From an uncultured Paracoccaceae bacterium (lineage in GTDB: Bacteria > Pseudomonadota > Alphaproteobacteria > Rhodobacterales > Rhodobacteraceae): a DNA stretch of 49,857 nucleotides. Positions within the stretch are counted from its first letter, which is position 1. Each line of letters opens with the position of its first letter. The notes under the pieces are model-generated. The model had not been told where the DNA came from. It was given only the letters and a program-made list of their open reading frames with translations, and ran no database searches. Below are positions 42,718 through 49,857 of this stretch, piece by piece. The DNA lies in contig CAKZTM010000043.1 in NCBI GenBank assembly GCA_937920555.1, positions 1 through 49,857 on the forward strand, given 5' to 3'. The position numbers and the translations under genes are program-made.

Positions 42718-43612
42718 GGGCAATCAGCTCTTTGTAAAGCGCCCGGATGCGCGCCGTAACCGGCCCTGCATCCCCTGCGCCCACCACACGACCGTCGATC
42801 TGCGAGACAGCGGTTTGCGCCCCGAACGTGCCGGTCAAAAACGCCTCATCCGCCCCGTATGTGTCCACAAGCGAAAAGTTGCGCTCAAAGACCGGGATAC
42901 CGTCCGCCCGGCACAGATCTATGACCTTCTGGCGGGTGATCCCGTTCATGCAATAATCCCCGGTAGAGGTCCAAACCTCGCCCCGGCGCACAATGAAAAA
43001 GTTGCACGCATTGGTGGTATTCACAAACCCATGCACATCAAGCATCAGCGCCTCATCCGCACCCGCCTTTTCAGCGGCAATACAGGCCAATATACAATTG
43101 AGCTTGGAGTGGGAATTCAGCTTGGGGTCTTGGGTCATCGGCAATCCGCGCTGATGGGGCACGGTCGCCAACCGAATGGGCCGTTTGGCGCTTGGCTTGG
43201 AATGCTCGATGATGATCACGATAGTGGGCCCCGCCCGCGATAGGCTGGGGTGCTGAAATGGCCGCGTTTTCACACCGCGCGTCACCATCAGACGGGCATG
43301 GGCATCGGTTTGCATCCCGTTGGCCGCGCGGGTTTCCTCCAGAGCCTCGATCAGCGCCACAGGGGTCATGGCGATATCCAGATCAATCGCCTTGGCCGCC
43401 TCAAAAAGCCGCGCAATGTGCTCATCAAGAAACGCCCAACGCCCATCGTAAAGCCGCAAACCCTCCCAAACGCCGTCGCCCAGCATGAACCCGCTGTCAT
43501 AGACCGACACCAACGCCTCGGCCTTTGGCACAATGCGCCCGTCCACATAGATCGAAATTTGCTCATTTCGCGCATCTTCCTGAGCCTGATGCGTAGTTAC
43601 GGCGTCGTTCAC
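42710..43612 (-). CDS. Class IV aminotransferase (branched-chain / D-amino acid type)
   Basis: A 300-residue PLP enzyme of fold type IV. SVYDSGFMLGDGVWEGLRLY is the N-terminal signature, NSHSKLNCILA holds the PLP lysine, and EALMLDVHGFVNTTNACNFF with GITRQKVIDLC completes the family pattern. It may act on branched-chain or D-amino acids; sequence alone does not decide. The start is GTG 43612 with aggag about nine bases upstream. It heads an apparent three-gene operon with the sulfotransferase-like gene and proC. Confidence 0.88.
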   Translation of the reverse strand: MNDAVTTHQAQEDARNEQISIYVDGRIVPKAEALVSVYDSGFMLGDGVWEGLRLYDGRWAFLDEHIARLFEAAKAIDLDIAMTPVALIEALEETRAANGMQTDAHARLMVTRGVKTRPFQHPSLSRAGPTIVIIIEHSKPSAKRPIRLATVPHQRGLPMTQDPKLNSHSKLNCILACIAAEKAGADEALMLDVHGFVNTTNACNFFIVRRGEVWTSTGDYCMNGITRQKVIDLCRADGIPVFERNFSLVDTYGADEAFLTGTFGAQTAVSQIDGRVVGAGDAGPVTARIRALYKELIARG

Positions 43613-43776
43613 GAGAGCTCTCCTGCCAATTGCCTCAAATCTTTAGCCAAAACGCGACCGGTGTGAAGCTCAATCCACCCCGCGTCTCATCTACTCTTCT
43701 AGAAAAGTAGAACAGTCCCAGCGCGCCTGCCACCTGCGCGCTTGCCTTGGCCGCCGAAATCCCGCACCAATCGGCC

Positions 43777-45060
43777 ATGACAAATACCAACCTGACCCGT
43801 GCCATTGACGCCCGCCGCGACGACTTGGTGGCCCTGACCCAAGACCTGATCCGCATTGCCACCCTCAATCCACCGGGCGAGAATTACCGCGAAATTTGCC
43901 TCTATCTGGACAAACGCCTAAGCGCCTCGGGCTTCGACACCCAGCTCATTCGCGCCCATGACGCCATCGGCGACAGCAACAAACATCCCCGCTGGAACAT
44001 TGTCGCGCGACACCAAGGCCCCCATCCGGGCGATTGCATCCACTTCAACTCCCACCATGATGTGGTGGAGGTGGGCAGCGGCTGGACCAAGGATCCGTTT
44101 GGCGGCCAAATTGAGGACGGCAAAATTTACGGCCGCGGAGCTTGCGACATGAAAGGCGGGCTGGCCGCCTCGATCATCGCCGCGGAAGCCTTCATCGCGA
44201 CCTATCCGAACCATGCAGGTACAATTGAAATCTCTGCCACGGCGGACGAGGAATCCGGTGGTTTCGGCGGCGTGGCCTACCTCGCCGAAAAAGGCTTCTT
44301 CAATCCTGAACGCGTGCAACATGTGATCATCCCCGAGCCGCTCAACAAAAACCGCATCTGCCTTGGCCACAGAGGTGTCTATTGGGCGGAAATTGAAACC
44401 AAAGGCCGCATCGCTCACGGCTCAATGCCGTTTTTGGGCGATTGCGCCATCCGCCATATGGGCGCTGTGATCCGCGAAATGGAAGACACGCTCTTCCCGG
44501 CTTTGGCCGAAAAACGCACCGACATGCCCGTGGTCCCGGAAGGGGCCAAACAATCCACCCTCAACATCAACTCCCTGCATGGCGGCGAGGATGAACAAGC
44601 CGCCGACTATACCGGCCTGCCCTCCCCTTGCGTGCCCCATTCCGCCCGCATGATCATAGACCGGCGCTTCTTGATCGAAGAAAACCTCAGCGATGTAAAA
44701 ACGGAAATCCGCGACCTTCTGGACCAACTGTCCCAAACCCGCCCCGACTTTTCCTATGAAATCCGCGACCTGCACGAAGTTGAACCCACAATGACCGCCC
44801 AAAACGCCCCGATTGTCACCGCCACCAGCCGCGCCATTACCCGCGTGATGGGCCTGACACCGGACTATGTGATCAGCCCCGGAACTTACGACCAAAAACA
44901 TATCGACCGGATCGGGCGGCTCAAAAACTGCATCGCCTACGGCCCCGGCATCCTCGATCTGGCCCACCAACCGGACGAATATGTGGGCATTGACGATATG
45001 ATCGACAGCGCAAAAGTCATGACCCTGACCCTGCAAGACCTGCTCAGCACCGATGACTAA
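43777..45060 (+). CDS. M20-family metallopeptidase (ArgE/DapE-like)
   Basis: A 427-residue zinc amidohydrolase. Metal-site motifs are HFNSHHDVVEVG and YGRGACDMKGGLAA, then SATADEESGGFGG with the catalytic Glu pair, and a lid domain in the middle. The family removes acyl groups from amino acids or cleaves dipeptides; the substrate here is not known. The ATG at 43777 is chosen over a TTG ten codons upstream. It diverges from the aminotransferase operon and precedes a peptide-type binding protein, which suggests a role in using imported peptides or acylated amino acids. Confidence 0.88.
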   Translation: MTNTNLTRAIDARRDDLVALTQDLIRIATLNPPGENYREICLYLDKRLSASGFDTQLIRAHDAIGDSNKHPRWNIVARHQGPHPGDCIHFNSHHDVVEVGSGWTKDPFGGQIEDGKIYGRGACDMKGGLAASIIAAEAFIATYPNHAGTIEISATADEESGGFGGVAYLAEKGFFNPERVQHVIIPEPLNKNRICLGHRGVYWAEIETKGRIAHGSMPFLGDCAIRHMGAVIREMEDTLFPALAEKRTDMPVVPEGAKQSTLNINSLHGGEDEQAADYTGLPSPCVPHSARMIIDRRFLIEENLSDVKTEIRDLLDQLSQTRPDFSYEIRDLHEVEPTMTAQNAPIVTATSRAITRVMGLTPDYVISPGTYDQKHIDRIGRLKNCIAYGPGILDLAHQPDEYVGIDDMIDSAKVMTLTLQDLLSTDD

Positions 45061-45101
45061 GCCTTTCAATGTTCCACAAATATCCCCCAGCGGAGCGACC
45101 C

Positions 45102-45146
45102 CCACGCCCCCAAAGGGCGTGGACAAAGACGTGGCCCGCAAGGGCC
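45102..45146 (+). terminator. Paired hairpins after the M20 gene
   Basis: CCACGCCC (45102-45109) pairs with GGGCGTGG (45115-45122), and a second stem GGCCC-GCAA-GGGCC (45133-45146) has a GNRA loop and is followed by tcatttt. They lie 42 bases after the stop and could end transcription or stabilise the mRNA. Confidence 0.5.
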
Positions 45147-45228
45147 TCATTTTAACACCCCCAAGGGGCCACTTGCACCGGCCCGCCGGGGTGATAACCT
45201 AAACCCAACGCATCTCAGGGAGACGACC

Positions 45229-46698
45229 ATGAACCTTCTCAAACTCACTCTTGCAGCCTCGCTGCTGGGCACCGCCGCCTACGGCGCACAATCGGACGTG
45301 ACTATCGGCATGCAGCTGGAGCCGCCCATGCTCGACCCGACAGGCGGCGCTGCTGCGGCCATCGATGAAGTGGTCTACGCCAATATCTTCGAGGGCCTGA
45401 CACGCTTTGCCTCCGATGGCGCGATCATCCCCGGCCTCGCCTCGGAATGGGAAATCTCCGACGACGGGCTCAGCTACACATTCAAATTGCGCTCCGGCGT
45501 CACCTTCCATGACGGCGCCAGCTTTGAGGCCTCCGATGTGGTCTTCTCCTTTGACCGCGCCCGCGCCGAAGACAGCACCAACGCGCAAAAAGCGCTCTTT
45601 GCCGATATTGCCAGCGTCGAGGCTGTGGATGACCTGACCGTCAAGCTGACCCTGTCAAAACCCAACGGCAACATGCTCTTCAACCTGGCTTGGGGCGACG
45701 CGATCATCGTCGATCCGGCCTCGGTGGATGGCAATGCCACCACCCCCATTGGCACCGGCCCGTTCACCTTCACCAACTGGGCCAAAGGCGATAGCGTCAC
45801 CATCACCAAAAACGCCAATTACTGGGGCGAGCCTGCCAAGCTGGACACCGCGACCTTCAAATTCATCTCCGATCCCACCGCCGCTTTTGCCGCGATGATG
45901 GCCGAGGATATCGACGCCTTCCCCGCCTTCCCGGCGCCTGAGAACCTGCCCCAATTCGACGCCGATCCGCGCTTTGAGGTGCTCATCGGCTCCACCGAGG
46001 GCGAAACCATCTTGTCCACCAACAACCAGATGCCGCCCTTTGACAATCCGCTGGTGCGCAAAGCCATGGCCCACGCCATTGACCGCCAAGCGATTATCGA
46101 CGGGGCAATGTTTGGCTATGGCACGCCCATTGGCACCCATTTTGCACCGCATAATCCGGCCTATGTGGACCTGACGACTGACAGCGCCTTTGACCCGGAA
46201 CTCTCCAAGAAACTGCTGGCGGAGGCAGGCTTCGCCGACGGGTTCACAACCACGCTCAAACTGCCACCGCCCTCTTATGCGCGGCGCGGCGGCGAGATCA
46301 TCGCGGCACAGCTGCGCGAGGTGGGCATCCAGACCGAGATCAGCAATCTGGAATGGGCCCAATGGCTTGAGCAGGTCTTTAAAGGCAAGGATTTCGGCCT
46401 GACCATCGTCAGCCATACGGAGCCTATGGATATCGGCATTTACGCCCGCCCGGACTATTATTTCCAGTACCAGTCCGATGCGTTCAACGGCATCATGGAC
46501 AAGCTCAACAACACCACCGATCCCGATATGCGCACACAGCTTATGCAGGATGCGCAAAAGCAGATCGCATCCGATAATGTGAACGGGTATTTGTTCCAGC
46601 TGGCCAAAACCGGCGTGTCAAACGCCAAACTCAAAGGCCTGTGGGCAAACTCGCCGACACAAGCCAATGACCTGACGGCGGTTTACTGGGAAGAGTAA
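45229..46698 (+). CDS. ABC transporter substrate-binding protein, family 5
   Basis: A 489-residue periplasmic binding protein of the peptide/nickel/opine family (SBP_bac_5). A signal peptide (MNLLKLTLAASLLGTAAYGA) precedes the mature start. Typical segments are LEPPMLDPTGG, ANIFEGLTRF, LASEWEISDDGLSYTFKLR and GVTFHDG. gggaga precedes the ATG. No permease or ATPase genes follow: the next features are a repeat and a minus-strand gene, so this is an orphan that must use a transporter encoded elsewhere, or whose partners were lost. Confidence 0.93.
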   Translation: MNLLKLTLAASLLGTAAYGAQSDVTIGMQLEPPMLDPTGGAAAAIDEVVYANIFEGLTRFASDGAIIPGLASEWEISDDGLSYTFKLRSGVTFHDGASFEASDVVFSFDRARAEDSTNAQKALFADIASVEAVDDLTVKLTLSKPNGNMLFNLAWGDAIIVDPASVDGNATTPIGTGPFTFTNWAKGDSVTITKNANYWGEPAKLDTATFKFISDPTAAFAAMMAEDIDAFPAFPAPENLPQFDADPRFEVLIGSTEGETILSTNNQMPPFDNPLVRKAMAHAIDRQAIIDGAMFGYGTPIGTHFAPHNPAYVDLTTDSAFDPELSKKLLAEAGFADGFTTTLKLPPPSYARRGGEIIAAQLREVGIQTEISNLEWAQWLEQVFKGKDFGLTIVSHTEPMDIGIYARPDYYFQYQSDAFNGIMDKLNNTTDPDMRTQLMQDAQKQIASDNVNGYLFQLAKTGVSNAKLKGLWANSPTQANDLTAVYWEE

Positions 46699-46715
46699 GC
46701 AACGCGCCTTCCTCG

Positions 46716-46747
46716 GCTCACAGATGCAACACCGCGCGTCTGTGAGC
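46716..46747. other. Inverted repeat after the binding-protein gene
   Basis: GCTCACAGA (46716-46724) and TCTGTGAGC (46739-46747) pair perfectly with a 14-base loop. There is no T run, so a terminator role is uncertain. Confidence 0.45.
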
Positions 46748-46777
46748 GACACCTACGGCAACACAAAGGCGTTGAGG

Positions 46778-46886
46778 CTAGAGCGTTCCGCATTTAACCC
46801 GAAACCACCTAAAACTCACTGAAATCAAAGACTTAAACGCGTTAGGTGATGCCTTATCTCTCAAGTTAAAGGCAAAACGCTTTAAG
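46778..46886. repeat. Dispersed repeat, copy B
   Basis: Second copy of the element at 8096-8206, same orientation, sharing blocks such as aaatcaaaga, aacgcgttaggtgatg and ctcaagttaaa, and the paired ccacctaa / ttaggtg arms. It lies in the gap between the binding-protein gene and the convergent unknown gene. Confidence 0.8.
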
Positions 46887-46943
46887 ACGCCCGAATGCCC
46901 GAAACGCACTCTTGGCGCGCACCAAGCCCCGGGCGCGGTATTA

Positions 46944-47762
46944 CTACTGTGTCGATGGGACAGCAGCGCTGGCGTTGCCGGGCATGAACCGCTCATAATC
47001 AGGCATCGCCCCGCCCACAGCGGCCATGGCCGAGATCGGCTTTAGCTGCGAAACCTGCTCCAGATATTCCTGCATGATGGCGGCCGGGACATTGCCGCGA
47101 AGCTGTACCAAAATATCTTCCCCAGCCATCACGCTGACCGACCCAAAGCCCCCGCGGTCGCGCCTGACCGGCACCAATTCTCCGTTCAAATCCAACACCC
47201 GCTTGGGATCGGAATTGTTTTCGAGCGCCGCCAGATGATTGGCCGTCAAAATCTCCTTGGCCGCCCGCCCAAGCGCCTCGGGCAGACCGCTAATGGTGAT
47301 CAGCATGCGCATATCCTCGCGGTAATAAAACGCGCCCGCAACGCCCATGCCGGCGCGATCAATAGACCCGTCCAGCAACATATCCAGCTCGCTTGCACCC
47401 GCACCCCTGCGGCTGGCAAAGCTGTTTTCAAACTTGGCAATCTCAGCCGCATCCATCGGCATATCTTCACGCATCCACCCCACCAAAGCAGGCGGCAGAT
47501 CAGCCGGTGGGGCCACAGTGGCCGGTGTCGACAGCAACTCAGACAGCGATGGCAAACCGTTACCACCGGTGACCGATGCAATCGCCACCTCAATGACACC
47601 GGGCTCCTGCTCGCCGCGCAAACTGGCCTCAAGCGCAGATGTATCAAGCCCCAACATCGTCTTCACCCGGTACACGATCGGCGTGTTCCGCTCCAAATGC
47701 ACCGTATAGGCGATGACCGCAAATGCGGCCACAATGCACGTGACATATCTGAAAAAAACCAT
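46944..47762 (-). CDS. Membrane-anchored protein of unknown function
   Basis: A 272-residue protein with one N-terminal hydrophobic segment (RYVTCIVAAFAVIAYTV, about residues 5-21) and a large domain that is probably periplasmic. The domain contains RVKTMLGLDTSALEASLRG, a Pro/Ala linker and RMLITISGLPEALGRAAKEI, without a family I recognise. The ATG at 47762 is preferred, as the open frame to 47825 adds an Arg-rich stretch before the membrane segment. It diverges from typA and converges on copy B of the repeat. Confidence 0.65.
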   Translation of the reverse strand: MVFFRYVTCIVAAFAVIAYTVHLERNTPIVYRVKTMLGLDTSALEASLRGEQEPGVIEVAIASVTGGNGLPSLSELLSTPATVAPPADLPPALVGWMREDMPMDAAEIAKFENSFASRRGAGASELDMLLDGSIDRAGMGVAGAFYYREDMRMLITISGLPEALGRAAKEILTANHLAALENNSDPKRVLDLNGELVPVRRDRGGFGSVSVMAGEDILVQLRGNVPAAIMQEYLEQVSQLKPISAMAAVGGAMPDYERFMPGNASAAVPSTQ

Positions 47763-47933
47763 GCAGGGGGGCCTCCTCAAGCGCGAAACTCGCCGCCAAA
47801 TACGGCTGGAGTGTGTCCAACTCATGGCAATCTATGCCCCAAACATGTTAAAAAGACATTGGCGCTGGCCTTTTGAGCCAGTGTGCGGTAACGCCCGCCT
47901 CAACTTCCTCTTTCCCGTTACAGGCACGCTCCA

Positions 47934-49751
47934 ATGGACCTTAGAAATATCGCGATCATCGCGCACGTTGATCATGGAAAAACAACCCTCGTCGATGAAC
48001 TCCTGAAGCAATCCGGGCTCTACCGCGACAATGAAGCCGTGACCGAGCGGGCCATGGACAGCAATGACCTGGAACGCGAGCGTGGCATCACCATTCTGGC
48101 CAAAGCCACCTCCGTGGTCTGGAAAGATATCCGCATCAATATCGTCGACACACCCGGTCACGCGGATTTTGGCGGCGAGGTGGAACGCATCTTGTCCATG
48201 GTCGACGGCGTGGTTTTGCTGGTGGACGCCGCCGAAGGCCCGATGCCACAAACCAAATTCGTGACCTCCAAAGCGCTGGCCCGTGGCCTGCGCCCGATCG
48301 TGGTGCTCAACAAAGTCGATAAAAACGACGCTGAGCCGGACCGCGCGCTTGATGAATGCTTCGACCTGTTCGCCAATCTGGGCGCCGATAATGACCAACT
48401 CGATTTCCCCGCCATGTATGCCTCCGGGCGCTCGGGCTGGGCGGATATGGAATTGGACGGACCTCGCGAAAACCTCGATGCGCTGTTTGATTTGATCATC
48501 AAACATGTGCCCGCCCCCCAACAGATCGTGGCCCGCGACGCGCCGTTTCGCATGCTGGCAACCACACTTGGCGCCGATCCGTTCATTGGCCGCATTCTGA
48601 CGGGCCGGGTCGAATCCGGTACGCTCAAAGCAGGCGAGCAAATCAAAGCCCTGAGCCGCGACGGCGAGCTGATCGAGAACTTCCGCGCCACAAAAATCCT
48701 CGCATTTCGCGGCCTTGGCCAACAGCCCATCGAGCAGGCCGAAGCCGGCGACATCGTGACCATTGCCGGCATGGCCAAAGCCACTGTGGCCGACACGCTT
48801 TGCGCCCCATCGGTGACCGAGGCTTTGCCAGCCCAGCCCATCGACCCGCCGACCATCTCGGTGACCTTTGGCATCAATGACAGCCCTCTGGCCGGACGCG
48901 ACGGCAAAAAAGTCCAGTCCCGCGTGATCCGAGACCGACTGATGAAAGAGGCTGAAAGCAACGTCGCCATTCATATCGAGGACACGCCGGGGGGCGATGC
49001 CTTCATCGTCTCGGGCCGGGGCGAGCTGCAAATGGGCGTGCTGATCGAAAACATGCGCCGCGAAGGGTTCGAGCTGTCGATCTCCCGCCCGCAAGTGCTC
49101 TTCCAGGACATCGACGGCCAGAAAATGGAGCCGATCGAGGAAGCCACCATCGATGTGGATGACGAATACACAGGTGCGGTGGTCGAGAAATTGACCGGCG
49201 TGCGGCGCGGCGAGTTGGTAGAGATGAAACCGGCAGGCGCTGGCAAAACCCGCATCATCGCCCATGTGCCCTCGCGCGGCCTGATCGGCTATCACGGCGA
49301 GTTTTTGACCGATACGCGCGGCACAGGCGTGCTCAACCGCGTCTTTCACGACTGGGCCCCCCATAAGGGCGCCATTCCGGGCCGCCGTGCGGGCGTGCTG
49401 ATCTCCATGGAAAACGGCACGTCGGTGTCCTATGCATTGTTCAATCTGGAAGATCGCGGACGGATGATGATTGGTGCCCAAGAGCCGGTCTATGTGGGCA
49501 TGATCATCGGCGAGCACTCGCGCGAAAACGACCTCGAAGTGAACCCGCTCAAAGGCAAGAAATTGACCAATGTGCGCGCATCAGGCACCGACGAGGCCGT
49601 GCGCCTGACCACCCCGATCCGCTTGTCGCTCGAAGAGGCCATCGCCTATATCGACAATGATGAACTGGTGGAGGTGACACCCAACGCGATCCGCCTGCGC
49701 AAACGCCACCTCGATCCTAACGAGCGCAAAAAAGCCAGCCGCGCGGGGTAA
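47934..49751 (+). CDS. typA: Translational GTPase TypA/BipA
   Basis: A ribosome-binding GTPase related to EF-G, acting in ribosome assembly and stress or cold adaptation. The 605-residue protein shows G1 AHVDHGKTT, a G2 region [12 protein letters not shown]3 DTPGHADF and G4 NKVDKND, then EF-G-like domains and the BipA-specific C-terminus with [20 protein letters not shown]. The ATG at 47934 gives the canonical start [15 protein letters not shown]. The last 106 bases of the window after it hold no feature I can support. Confidence 0.97.
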   Translation: MDLRNIAIIAHVDHGKTTLVDELLKQSGLYRDNEAVTERAMDSNDLERERGITILAKATSVVWKDIRINIVDTPGHADFGGEVERILSMVDGVVLLVDAAEGPMPQTKFVTSKALARGLRPIVVLNKVDKNDAEPDRALDECFDLFANLGADNDQLDFPAMYASGRSGWADMELDGPRENLDALFDLIIKHVPAPQQIVARDAPFRMLATTLGADPFIGRILTGRVESGTLKAGEQIKALSRDGELIENFRATKILAFRGLGQQPIEQAEAGDIVTIAGMAKATVADTLCAPSVTEALPAQPIDPPTISVTFGINDSPLAGRDGKKVQSRVIRDRLMKEAESNVAIHIEDTPGGDAFIVSGRGELQMGVLIENMRREGFELSISRPQVLFQDIDGQKMEPIEEATIDVDDEYTGAVVEKLTGVRRGELVEMKPAGAGKTRIIAHVPSRGLIGYHGEFLTDTRGTGVLNRVFHDWAPHKGAIPGRRAGVLISMENGTSVSYALFNLEDRGRMMIGAQEPVYVGMIIGEHSRENDLEVNPLKGKKLTNVRASGTDEAVRLTTPIRLSLEEAIAYIDNDELVEVTPNAIRLRKRHLDPNERKKASRAG

Positions 49752-49857
49752 CCCCCCGGCGCGCCAGATACGGCTCATGAACCTGCGCGGTACGGCGCAT
49801 GCCCAAGCCCGCTTGGGGGAAGTGAAGCGGTCGTTGAGACGAAACACGTAAAAAGCG

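Noticed and set aside
45655-46557. Minus-strand ORF of 300 codons inside the binding-protein gene
   Set aside because: It is a shadow frame of a well-recognised family 5 binding protein.
47832-49517. Minus-strand ORF of 561 codons opposite typA
   Set aside because: It is a composition shadow of typA: His/Asp-rich without domains.

Overview
The window looks like chromosomal DNA of a marine alphaproteobacterium of the order Rhodobacterales (Roseobacter group). I infer this from the pyruvate dehydrogenase operon with a lipoyl domain on E1-beta, the short prolyl-tRNA synthetase, moderately GC-rich codon use, and above all a complete Rhodobacter-type gene transfer agent (GTA) cluster. I found no tRNA, rRNA, CRISPR array, insertion sequence or integrase.

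Layout. 0-7 kb, plus strand: pgk, a class I fructose-bisphosphate aldolase with a clear terminator, an ftsB-like divisome gene, then the coupled operon pdhA-pdhB-small ORF-pdhC. cysE converges on pdhC. 8.2-23.1 kb, minus strand: a GTA structural cluster read from high to low coordinates, in the order small terminase (g1), large terminase (g2), portal (g3), g3.5, prohead protease (g4), capsid (g5), connector and head-closure genes (g6-g8), tail tube (g9), two assembly chaperones (g10, g10.1), tape measure (g11), distal tail (g12), hub (g13), cell-wall peptidase (g14), megatron (g15) and a DUF2793 protein. All frames look intact. There is no integrase, repressor, replication or lysis gene, so this is a domesticated particle-making locus and not a prophage. 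A good sigma70-like promoter followed at once by an intrinsic terminator lies upstream of g1.

23-35 kb: a TIGR01244-type phosphatase, a tiny self-contained transcription unit (20 codons), a small secreted protein, proS, a DUF6881 protein, a repeat-rich interval with gene remnants, lolC-lolD, a small membrane protein, a lipoprotein, then acpP-GNAT-fabF-mltG on the minus strand, and two neighbouring genes for a haemoglobin and a possible protoglobin-like protein.

35-50 kb: a probable catabolic region containing a ThDP-dependent decarboxylase-like enzyme, a Rieske oxygenase, a Crp/Fnr regulator with a likely binding site at its own promoter, a beta-keto acid cleavage enzyme, proC, a sulfotransferase-like protein, a class IV aminotransferase, an M20 peptidase and an orphan peptide/nickel-type substrate-binding protein. 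A second copy of the repeat that borders the GTA cluster follows, then an unknown membrane-anchored protein and typA/bipA. Together these suggest breakdown of amino acids or quaternary amines, but no substrate can be fixed from sequence alone.
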